Shown here piece after piece: positions 25,889 through 36,361 of a stretch of DNA of 64,000 nucleotides. Origin of the DNA: an uncultured Myxococcales bacterium (lineage in GTDB: Bacteria; Myxococcota_A; UBA9042); the NCBI GenBank assembly GCA_903929795.1, contig CAIYWC010000097.1, positions 310,001-374,000 of the forward strand, given 5' to 3'. A model generated the notes under the pieces. That model had not been told where the DNA came from. It searched no databases and was given only the letters and a program-made list of their open reading frames with translations. The position numbers and the translations under genes are program-made. Position 1 is the first letter of the stretch. Every line of letters starts with the position of its first letter.

Positions 25889-26359
25889 TCACTCCCACTC
25901 GAAGCGGAAAAAGAAGCGCTCCCGGCCAAGCCGACGAAAACCGAGGCTGCGGTAGAGCAGCGCGGCGGGCGCGTTGCCGTGGTACGCCTCCAGGTCGATG
26001 CCCTTGACGCCCTCCGCGCGCGCGCGCTCCAGCAGGCGCACGACCAGCGCGCGGCCGTAGCCGTGCTGGCGCGCGGTCTTGGCGACGTACAGCTCCTCAA
26101 TCCACAGCGACCAGCCGGAGAATTTCACCGATGGCACGCGGCTCGCGACCAGCACGCCCACAGCTTCGCCGCCCGCCTCCGCGCGCAGGACCAGCAGGAC
26201 GGAGCGCGAATCGCTGCAGAGCGCGTCGTACACCGTGCCAAGCGCGACCGGATCGACCGGCAGGCGCAAGTCCGTGAGATCTTCCGCGAAAAGGCGGACG
26301 ACAGCTTCCCGGTCGCCGGGCAGCGCGGGTTCAATGACGGGGGGATTGGCAGCGGTCAC
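25889..26359 (-). CDS. GNAT family N-acetyltransferase
   Basis: 156 residues from GTG 26359, with AGGAGG at 6 nt upstream. Strand beta4 with WIEELYVAKTARQHGYGRALV contains the acetyl-CoA binding motif (Q/R-x-x-G-x-G/A), and NAPAALLYRSLGF is the usual C-terminal helix and strand. It transfers an acetyl group from acetyl-CoA to an amine; the substrate cannot be told from sequence. It is the first gene of the minus-strand run with sspB and the polysaccharide genes, and divergent from the periplasmic-protein gene at 26493. Confidence 0.88.
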   Translation of the reverse strand: MTAANPPVIEPALPGDREAVVRLFAEDLTDLRLPVDPVALGTVYDALCSDSRSVLLVLRAEAGGEAVGVLVASRVPSVKFSGWSLWIEELYVAKTARQHGYGRALVVRLLERARAEGVKGIDLEAYHGNAPAALLYRSLGFRRLGRERFFFRFEWE

Positions 26360-26492
26360 GGACAGCCTCCTGAAGTGAGTATACGCGCATTGGCGTTGCA
26401 CCGGTAGCGCCCCCGTGGCGGGAGTGGTAGCGTTGGCGCGCTGGGCATTCAGGGCGTCCTCGACGCGCTGGCTTCACGCACACGGAGATGCG

Positions 26493-27053
26493 ATGCGAAA
26501 CGGCTCGTGGATCGCGCTGGCGCTGCTGGGCACGCTGACCGCTGGTGCGGCGGACGCGAAAAAGCCCAAAGCGCCCGTGGAAGCGGCGGAAACCAAGGAA
26601 GCGCGCGAGGCTCGGGAGGCGGAGGCGAACGCTGCTGCCAAAAAGGCCGCGGCAGAGGCGCAGGTTGTGCGGACATTTGTCCCTGGGTCGCCCGAAGCCA
26701 CGCTGCGCGAAATCATTCATTGCGGTGCGGACTTGTCCGACGAATCGGCGGCGTTTGCCTGCTGGGTCAAGCTGCACGTCACCGGCAATCGGGACACGGA
26801 GACGGCGGTCACGCAGCTGCGCCACTATTCCTGGAAGGTATTTCGCAGCCGCGCGGACAGCTACGCAGTCAAGCCAGTGCCGACGACGGACAAGGATTTC
26901 GCCTTGCAGATCAGCCACCGCGAGCCGGAAAAATGCGACATGACCGCCAAGGAGTGCAAGTTTTTTCTGGTCAGCCACGTGCGCGATTCGCCGGCGCCCG
27001 TCACCTTGCGCAAGGAAGACGGCGAGTGGCGGATCTACTCGATTTCCTTGTAG
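26493..27053 (+). CDS. Small secreted/periplasmic protein of unknown function
   Basis: 186 residues. ATG 26493 has GGAG 5 nt upstream. A clear Sec signal peptide (RNGSWIALALLGTLTAG) ends near AADA, followed by a Lys/Pro stretch and an Ala/Glu-rich helix of about 35 residues that may form a coiled coil. The globular rest (from ~residue 60) has four Cys (HCGADL, AFACWV, EKCDMT and KECKFF), which could form two disulfides, and ends in a beta strand (EDGEWRIYSISL) resembling the tail of DUF4878/SnoaL-like lumazine folds. That last point is weak. Convergent with the HFAG-repeat gene, 9 bp apart. Confidence 0.7.
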   Translation: MRNGSWIALALLGTLTAGAADAKKPKAPVEAAETKEAREAREAEANAAAKKAAAEAQVVRTFVPGSPEATLREIIHCGADLSDESAAFACWVKLHVTGNRDTETAVTQLRHYSWKVFRSRADSYAVKPVPTTDKDFALQISHREPEKCDMTAKECKFFLVSHVRDSPAPVTLRKEDGEWRIYSISL

Positions 27054-27062
27054 GTTTAGCGC

Positions 27063-28151
27063 CTAGCCCGCCTTGCCTTGCACCTTGGCGATCTCGTCGT
27101 ACTCGTTTTGGTACATCGTCATCGCGTCCCGGACGACGGCCAGGTGCAGCGCGTTGTCCGCGTTGTCCTGCACCAGATCCAGCCGTGTCATCTGTCGCTC
27201 AATCTCGTCGAGCCGGTCCAGCATGTCGGACAGGCGCCCCAGGTCGCGCGTGCGCCGCGATTGCCCGGCGAAATGCGCGGCATAGCTCTCCAGCTCCGCG
27301 TCCGCCGCCGTCGCCAAGTCCTTGACCATCGTGGCAAAAGTCGCCGTCTGCCGCTCCGCGCGGATCGCCGCCAGCTCCTGGGTCCACGCCTGCAGCCGCG
27401 CCTCCACAATGCCGATGTTCGCGGCGTTGTGTTCGTCGTGCAGGCCCTGGGTTTGCAGGGCCGTCATGCGTTCGCGCACAGCGTCCAGCGCTTCCACCAG
27501 CCGCACCAGCAGCTCCGGCCGGCGCGACACCCGCGGCAGCCCGGCAAAGTGCACTTTGTACTGGTTGAACAGGTTGTTGGCGACATTCGCCAGCGCGCCC
27601 GCCTGCTCGTCCGGCGCAGCTTCCGTCTGTGCCGCCGCGATGTGCGCGGTTTCCGTGCGAAATTGCACAAGCCGCCCGTCCACCACCTCCGTGTCGGCGC
27701 GCAAGCCATCGATGTCCTGATCGGCGCGAATCGCCTGCATCTGCTTGGAAATCGTCGCGAGTTCATCAATCATGTCGCGCAGATATGTGCCGTCGCGGCT
27801 TGAGCGGTTCTGGCCGGCAAAGTGCCGCGCGTAGCGGTGGAACACAAGGTTCGCGCGCGTGCCCAGCAGGGACGCCTCGCGCGCCAGCGGGCCCATCTGC
27901 GCTTGCAGCTGCACGACGGCCTGGCGCTCGGTCGCGTACAGATCCTTCTGGCGCTGCGCCGACTGGGTGATGGCCTGGCGATCGGTTCCCGCCTTCAACG
28001 AGCGCACGTCGGTCAGGATCGCGGTCGCGTCGGCGATCATGGACGCCAGCAGCTCCGGACGCCGCGTCAGCCGCGGATGTCCGGCGAAATGCAGGGCGTA
28101 GCGCGTGTCATTGGCCGCGAGGCGGCGGTGCAGGTCGGAAAGCGTAGCCAT
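27063..28151 (-). CDS. Helical protein with four tandem ~90-residue HFAG repeats
   Basis: 362 residues from ATG 28151, which has GAGGAG 6 nt upstream; a longer in-frame start at 28298 lacks a ribosome site and would overlap the divergent gene. The whole chain is four copies of one unit. Each has a Tyr two or three residues before HFAG, then xxRxxR and a hydrophobic helix: HFAG at residues 21, 110, 201 and 293, with repeat distances 89, 91 and 92. Copies 1 and 3 continue RRPELL. The rest of each unit is an amphipathic helix rich in Ala, Glu, Arg and Gln. No signal peptide, no Cys, no membrane segment, so it is cytoplasmic. I do not recognise the family. Confidence 0.85.
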   Translation of the reverse strand: MATLSDLHRRLAANDTRYALHFAGHPRLTRRPELLASMIADATAILTDVRSLKAGTDRQAITQSAQRQKDLYATERQAVVQLQAQMGPLAREASLLGTRANLVFHRYARHFAGQNRSSRDGTYLRDMIDELATISKQMQAIRADQDIDGLRADTEVVDGRLVQFRTETAHIAAAQTEAAPDEQAGALANVANNLFNQYKVHFAGLPRVSRRPELLVRLVEALDAVRERMTALQTQGLHDEHNAANIGIVEARLQAWTQELAAIRAERQTATFATMVKDLATAADAELESYAAHFAGQSRRTRDLGRLSDMLDRLDEIERQMTRLDLVQDNADNALHLAVVRDAMTMYQNEYDEIAKVQGKAG

Positions 28152-28258
28152 CAGTTGCTCCTCGTTGGGCCGCCGGACGTGCCACGGAATCGCCGCGGTT
28201 GCAACTGTCCGCTGGTCAATCGTGCGGCGATCTGGCACCTTGCGCCGCGGAGGTCCTG

Positions 28259-29188
28259 TTGTCCATTCCGCGTTCGATCGTTGCGCTGCAAGACCCACAA
28301 ACTGCGCAGTTTCAGATCCTTGCGGGCGAAGACACGCACGTCAGCGCGTTTGACCGCTCCTTTCATTTTGGCGATTCGCTGTACGAAGTCGCGCGCAGCT
28401 ATGACGGAATCCTGTTTGCTTTTGACGACCACGTCGCGCGGCTGCGGCGTTCGGCCAGCCTTGCGCATTTTGAAGAGCTGCCGGATCTGGACCAGCTGGC
28501 GGAGATGGTCCACACGGCGTGCCAGGAATTCTTTCTGCGCTACGGCAACGTGGAAGTCTATGTTCGGACAACGATTAGCCGCGGTGTGGGCGACGTGAAC
28601 ATCGACCGGCGCACGAGCGGACGGCCGTACGCGCTGGTCATCGTCAAGGATCTGCGGAGCCAGCCGGGCGTCGGCGATCAGCCGCAGCGGTGGGTCGTGG
28701 CGCAGCGGCGGCGCAACTTGGTGACGGCGCTGGACCCGGCGATGAAGTCTGGCAATTACCTGAACAGCGTGCTGGCGTTGGCCGAAGCGCAGAGCTACGG
28801 CGCCGACGACGCGCTGATGTTGGACCACCGCGGGTATGCGACCGAGGGCACGACGTCCAACTTTTTTGTGGTGAAACAAGGTGAGCTCTGGACGGCGCCG
28901 CTCAGTATCGGCATCCTCGCTGGGGTGACGCGGGCCCAAGTTATCGAAACCTGTCGGGATCTTGCCATACCCGTGCGCGAACGCCTGTTGAGCCGCTATG
29001 ACCTGCAGCATGTCGATGAACTTTTCCTGTCGTCCTCCACGCGTGAGGTCCAGGCGATCGTCGCGCTGGACGGCCACCCGGTCGCGGACGGCGCGCCCGG
29101 GCCGGTCACGCAGCGGATCAGCGCAGGCCTGCGCGCGCGGATCGACGCGTGGTGCCTGGCGCATGCCCGTGAATCGCTTTGGCTTTGA
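28259..29188 (+). CDS. Class IV PLP aminotransferase (BCAT/D-amino acid/ADC-lyase superfamily)
   Basis: 309 residues. TTG 28259 has GGAGG with a 5-nt spacer, the best start in the frame. The fold-type IV pattern is clear: FDRSFHFGDSLYEVAR at the N-terminus, the PLP Lys163 in MKSGNYLNSVLALAEA, then YATEGTTSNFFVV (phosphate cup) and GILAGVTRAQVIE. Members include branched-chain aminotransferase, D-alanine aminotransferase and aminodeoxychorismate lyase; the loop sequences look most like the BCAT-like group, but the reaction is not certain. It starts 107 bp from the divergent HFAG-repeat gene and overlaps the next gene by 26 bp. Confidence 0.88.
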   Translation: MSIPRSIVALQDPQTAQFQILAGEDTHVSAFDRSFHFGDSLYEVARSYDGILFAFDDHVARLRRSASLAHFEELPDLDQLAEMVHTACQEFFLRYGNVEVYVRTTISRGVGDVNIDRRTSGRPYALVIVKDLRSQPGVGDQPQRWVVAQRRRNLVTALDPAMKSGNYLNSVLALAEAQSYGADDALMLDHRGYATEGTTSNFFVVKQGELWTAPLSIGILAGVTRAQVIETCRDLAIPVRERLLSRYDLQHVDELFLSSSTREVQAIVALDGHPVADGAPGPVTQRISAGLRARIDAWCLAHARESLWL

Positions 29189-30155
29189 TGCGTCCCGACT
29201 TCTCGCCTTGCTCGTCGCAGCCACCTGGATCGGCTGTAGTTCGCCCGTGACAGGTGGCGGCGTAGCCCAGCCAGGCGCCGTCGCCGCCGTGGACGTGACC
29301 TTGCAGCCGGGTGCGGGAACGGACGCCAGCGCCGCGCCGCTGGACGCTGCTGTGACGGCTGCCGATGCCGCCGACCCCGATAGTGGCGGTCTTCCGGACG
29401 GCTTCTTTGACCCCGCCGATGCCGCCGACGATTCGCAAGACGGCGGGGATGTCGCGCCCGTCGTCAACGCCCCGCCGTGGCTGCTGAGCATCGACAACGG
29501 CACCCACACGCTGCGCAAGGTCGACATCGTGACCGGCAAGTCGGCGGTGATCTGCACGCTTTCTGCCAAGAATTCATATCCTTCGCTGACATTTCGCCGC
29601 GACAACGTGCTCGTCGCCTCGCGCAAGGGCATCGCGTTGGACCAGATCGACCCGTGCACGTGTCAGGTCACGGCGATCGGCGTGTACGGGGCCGCGACCG
29701 GCGTCAACGGCATCACATCCGATCACGCCGCCGGGCTCTTTGGCATCTCGTCTGGGTTGGAGGCGCTCATCAGCATCAACCCAGCTACCGGCGTCGCGAC
29801 CTCGATCGGCCCGCTGGGCGCCAAGTTCGGCACCAACGGCGCGACGTGGTCCGATGCGATTCACGCGTTGTATGCCATCAATGGCGCGGATAACATGCTC
29901 TACGTCGTGGACCCGAAGACGGGTGCCGCGACACCGCAGGCGGTGTTGTCGCAAAAGTTCGGCTCGGTCGGAGTGGAGCGTCATCCCGGCAACGGCCAAA
30001 TTTACGCGTGCAGCGACGACGGCATGTTGCGCCAGGTCGACCCGGTGACCGGCAACGTGACGACGATTGGCCCCTTGGGCGAATCCGCTGCGTGCACAAA
30101 CCTCGCCGCGCCGTGGGGGCCGGTCAGCTGTGTCGACAACGTTACCATTCCATGA
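29163..30155 (+). CDS. Lipoprotein with beta-propeller-like repeats
   Basis: 330 residues from ATG 29163 (a GTG six bases on is an alternative), overlapping the aminotransferase end by 26 bp. The hydrophobic N-terminus (RLLALLVAATWIGCSS) suggests a lipoprotein, followed by an Ala/Asp linker to about residue 100. The rest contains repeated strands of the type LLSIDNGTHTLRKVDIVTGKS, LISINPATGVATSIGPLG and LYVVDPKTGAATPQ, each ~45 residues. These fit a beta-propeller of the DUF4394/DUF6923 sort that binds or displays ligands outside the cell. There are a few Cys but no catalytic motif. Function unknown. Confidence 0.75.
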   Translation: MPVNRFGFDASRLLALLVAATWIGCSSPVTGGGVAQPGAVAAVDVTLQPGAGTDASAAPLDAAVTAADAADPDSGGLPDGFFDPADAADDSQDGGDVAPVVNAPPWLLSIDNGTHTLRKVDIVTGKSAVICTLSAKNSYPSLTFRRDNVLVASRKGIALDQIDPCTCQVTAIGVYGAATGVNGITSDHAAGLFGISSGLEALISINPATGVATSIGPLGAKFGTNGATWSDAIHALYAINGADNMLYVVDPKTGAATPQAVLSQKFGSVGVERHPGNGQIYACSDDGMLRQVDPVTGNVTTIGPLGESAACTNLAAPWGPVSCVDNVTIP

Positions 30156-30169
30156 GGAGTCAAGGACCT

Positions 30170-30619
30170 ATGCGGAACAAGCGATTGGTGTGTGCAGTGA
30201 TGACAGCCCTGACGTTCGCAGAAGCGGCGCCGGCGCTGGCGGTTGATGCGCTGGAAGGCGAAAAGCCGCGGCATAAGGTGAAGGAAATTCATGAATTGGA
30301 CGCGGACGCGCCGAAGGACGCCGGCGGCAAGGTGCAGTTCATCCCCACGCCCAAGGCGGCCAAGCAGCTGCGGGCGGAGAAGCGCCACGAGCGCCTGGCG
30401 GCCAAGGCGGAAAAGCGCCAGCAGCGGACCCGGGAGCACGCGCGGCTGCACGGCGCCAAGCACGGCGGCCACGGCATGGCCAAGGCGCACAAAGTGCACG
30501 GTCACAAGGCGCGCAAGGTGAAGATCCACCGCGTGCACGTGCGCAAGGCGCATGCGGCCAAGCACGCAGGCGGCCAGAAGCACGGCGGGCACAAGCGCGG
30601 CAATCACAAGCACAAGTAG
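30170..30619 (+). CDS. Secreted His/Lys-rich basic protein
   Basis: 149 residues. ATG 30170 is preceded by AGGAG and AAGGA; an ATG at 30152 overlapping the previous stop (ATGA) is possible. A Sec signal peptide (RNKRLVCAVMTALTFAEAA) ends near PALA. A short acidic part precedes a tail of about 85 residues made almost only of Lys, Arg, His, Ala and Gly, with runs such as HGAKHGGHGMAKAHKVHGHK. Such a tail could bind metal, nucleic acid or an anionic polysaccharide; nothing specific is shown. It probably shares a transcript with the two genes upstream (14-bp gap) and converges with dnaE. Confidence 0.7.
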   Translation: MRNKRLVCAVMTALTFAEAAPALAVDALEGEKPRHKVKEIHELDADAPKDAGGKVQFIPTPKAAKQLRAEKRHERLAAKAEKRQQRTREHARLHGAKHGGHGMAKAHKVHGHKARKVKIHRVHVRKAHAAKHAGGQKHGGHKRGNHKHK

Positions 30620-30652
30620 CGCTGGCGGTCAGCCCATCCGCGCCGAACCGCG
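30620..30652. repeat. 33-bp direct repeat, copy 1 (duplicate of the dnaE 3' end)
   Basis: Identical, letter for letter, to 30747-30779, which spans the last codons and stop of dnaE on the minus strand. This copy sits directly after the His/Lys-rich gene and is non-coding. The two copies bracket repeat element A. Confidence 0.85.
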
Positions 30653-30750
30653 GTGTGCCACCGGAGGTGCGCGCTCGCGGTCCAGTCCGAAATGCAACAG
30701 GTCTGCCGATCGGAGTCTGATGTCGCCCATAGGTCAGCGTGTGTCGCGCT
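30648..30750 (+). repeat. Dispersed intergenic repeat, copy A
   Basis: Aligns along about 95 bp with 34430-34536 (copy B), sharing GTGCCACCGGAGGTGC, CGCTCGC, AGTCCGAAATGCAACAGG and TCTGATGT, and a GTCAG...TGTGT tail. It lies immediately downstream of the dnaE stop codon, between the two 33-bp direct repeats. Confidence 0.75.
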
Positions 30751-30755
30751 GGCGG

Positions 30756-34265
<3,510 letters not shown>

Positions 34266-34340
34266 GCGGGCGGCAGCGTGCCAGAAGTTGCCGCGGCTGA
34301 CGAGGGGGCGGGCGTGTCGCGACCGCGGGAGAATTCGGTG

Positions 34341-34403
34341 GTGGATTCTGCTGCAGCACGCATGATGTTCATTTTTGGGTCAGCCTGTGTCTGCACGCTG
34401 ACC
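34341..34403 (+). repeat. Dispersed intergenic repeat, partial copy D (tail only)
   Basis: Shares GTGGATTCTG, TGATGTTC, a GGGTCAGC...TGTGT stretch and a final CTGACC with the tail of copy B 130 bp downstream. The core containing CCGAAATGCAAC is absent. Confidence 0.55.
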
Positions 34404-34429
34404 GCATGCGAACATCACAGCCTACGAAG

Positions 34430-34536
34430 CCGCGGCGTGCCACCGGAGGTGCACGCTCGCCGTCCCAGTCCGAAATGCAACAGGTCTGCCTGATGGATTC
34501 TGATGTTCGATTTGAGTCAGGATGTGTAGACTGACC
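34430..34536 (+). repeat. Dispersed intergenic repeat, copy B
   Basis: Second full copy of the element found at 30648-30750, in the same orientation on the plus strand. It lies upstream of dnaE and just before the radical SAM gene. The 300 bp between those two divergent genes hold this copy, partial copy D and no other feature I can support. Confidence 0.75.
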
Positions 34537-34565
34537 CGCCGGGCGTGTGCCCGCAGCGCGTGGCC

Positions 34566-36353
34566 ATGCCGTCTCCGATCCCGCCGTTGCCCGCGCTGTC
34601 CGTGCCGCTGCCCCAGCCGGGCGAGCTGTTCGCGCAGTGGCGCCTTGCGCAGGTCGTGCCCGAGCGGACACAGATTCGCTTGCAATTTCAAGATGATACC
34701 GCGCGGACTCTGCAATTTCGCGTCAAACGGCTGGTCCGGGGCGTGCGGCGCGGGCCATTTGACCTGGACGGACTGGCGCTGACCCACGGCGAAACGCCGG
34801 TGCAGTACAAGGAGTTGGCGCCGCTTGGCCTCGCGCTGCGGGCACGACTTCTGCAGGCGCGGGTGCCGCCGCGGACCATCCCGGAGTTGTGGCAACGCCA
34901 GCTGGCGGAGCACGCGGTGGCGGAGCTGGATTGGCGGCTGCAGGTGCCGGCGGATCCGGCGGTGCTCGCGGCGCTGGAGGCCGGCGCGCTGGGCAAGCTC
35001 ACGTTGCTGGTCCCGCCCGGCGTCGACGCACTGGCGCAGCAGACTGCGGTGGCGTTGCGCGCCCGCGGGTTGCCGCGGGTGACGCTGGAGGCGGTCGGAC
35101 AGCACGCTGCGGCGCAGCCGGCCGAGAGGGTGCGCGACGATGCGTCGGAAGTGCCGGCGCTTCAGGTGCAGGACCTCGCGCTGCCGCTTCGGGAGCCTGG
35201 GTTGACCTGGCAGGACCGGGCCCGCCAACACTTGCGCGACAAGCCGCAGCAGTCGCTGCGCTTGGGCCAGCTCCTGACCGCGGCGGAGCTGCCCCGCTGG
35301 GCGTGCACGCTGCCGTGGACGCGCCTGGAAGTGAGCCAGGACGGGCATATTGGCCCGTGCTGCGTGGAGTATCAGGCGGCCCGGTTCAAGGCCGAGCCGC
35401 TGCTGGCGACGGCGCTGTGGAACGGCCCGGGACTGCAGGCGTTTCGCCAAGCGATGGTGCCGCAGCAGGGGACGCCGGCGACCTGCCGGGCGACCTGTCC
35501 GGTGCTGATTGGCCAGAGCCAGCGCGCCGCGGACCTGCGGCTGCGCGGTGGACCGCCAGCCGCGCTGGAGAGCCAGATCGCGACGCTGGAGGACATGCTG
35601 GCCGGCCGCACGGAGGTGCGCGGGGCGCCGTTGGCGGTGTGCCTCGCGACGACGTCTTTTTGCAACTACGACTGCCTGATGTGTCCGTGCGGCGAGGAAG
35701 GCAAGCTGAGCGACCAGCTGCCCGACGCGTTTTATGACGACCTCCGGACCCTGTTGCCCGGCGTCCAGGTGCTGGAGGCGAACGGTGGCGAGCCGCTGGC
35801 CTCGCCGACGTTTCGCGCCTTCCTGGAGACGCTTGACGTCGCCAATCTACCGCAATTACAGGTGAATCTGATTACGAACGGCTCTTACCTGACGCCCAAG
35901 CTGCTGGACAAGCTGGCGCGCGTGCCGTTTGGCAACGTGACGCTGAGCCTGAACGCGGCGACGCCGGCGTCCTACCTGCTGGTCAACCGCGGCCTGCCGT
36001 TTGCCCGCGCGCGCGCACACCTGGACGACCTGTTGGCGCGGCAAAAGGCCGGGATGCGCGGCCAGCTGACGTACAGCATGGTGATTCTCAAGCAGAATTT
36101 CCACGAAATCGAAGCGTTTGCCGATCTGGCGTTCCAGGACGGCGTGCACCTGCGCTACATGTTGCCGTTTCGCAACCGCCACGACAGCAGCCTGCTCACG
36201 GACCGTGCGGCCATGCTCGCGGCGTTCCAAGCGCTGCAGCGCGTCGCCGTGCGGTTGCTTGCGCTGGGCCGCGGGCATGAGGCGCGCGACGCGCTGACGA
36301 GCGCGCAGATCCTGCTGGGCCGTCTCGATGCGCGGCTGCTGGCGCCGCTTTAG
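34566..36353 (+). CDS. Radical SAM protein with an N-terminal SPASM-like Cys domain
   Basis: 595 residues from ATG 34566; GTG starts at 34545 and 34560 are possible and no ribosome site decides. The radical SAM cluster motif CX3CX2C is Cys366, Cys370 and Cys373 in SFCNYDCLMCPCG, followed by the GGEP-like NGGEPLASPTF and later barrel strands (LITNGSYLT, NVTLSLNAATPASY). Before the core, residues ~247-311 contain CTLPWTRLEVSQDGHIGPCC and ATCRATC, which look like the SPASM/twitch auxiliary cluster domain that normally follows the core. The first ~200 residues are not recognised. Such enzymes often modify peptides; no precursor peptide gene is evident next door. Convergent with the giant lipoprotein gene, 8 bp apart. 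Confidence 0.85.
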   Translation: MPSPIPPLPALSVPLPQPGELFAQWRLAQVVPERTQIRLQFQDDTARTLQFRVKRLVRGVRRGPFDLDGLALTHGETPVQYKELAPLGLALRARLLQARVPPRTIPELWQRQLAEHAVAELDWRLQVPADPAVLAALEAGALGKLTLLVPPGVDALAQQTAVALRARGLPRVTLEAVGQHAAAQPAERVRDDASEVPALQVQDLALPLREPGLTWQDRARQHLRDKPQQSLRLGQLLTAAELPRWACTLPWTRLEVSQDGHIGPCCVEYQAARFKAEPLLATALWNGPGLQAFRQAMVPQQGTPATCRATCPVLIGQSQRAADLRLRGGPPAALESQIATLEDMLAGRTEVRGAPLAVCLATTSFCNYDCLMCPCGEEGKLSDQLPDAFYDDLRTLLPGVQVLEANGGEPLASPTFRAFLETLDVANLPQLQVNLITNGSYLTPKLLDKLARVPFGNVTLSLNAATPASYLLVNRGLPFARARAHLDDLLARQKAGMRGQLTYSMVILKQNFHEIEAFADLAFQDGVHLRYMLPFRNRHDSSLLTDRAAMLAAFQALQRVAVRLLALGRGHEARDALTSAQILLGRLDARLLAPL

Positions 36354-36361
36354 CCATTGAA

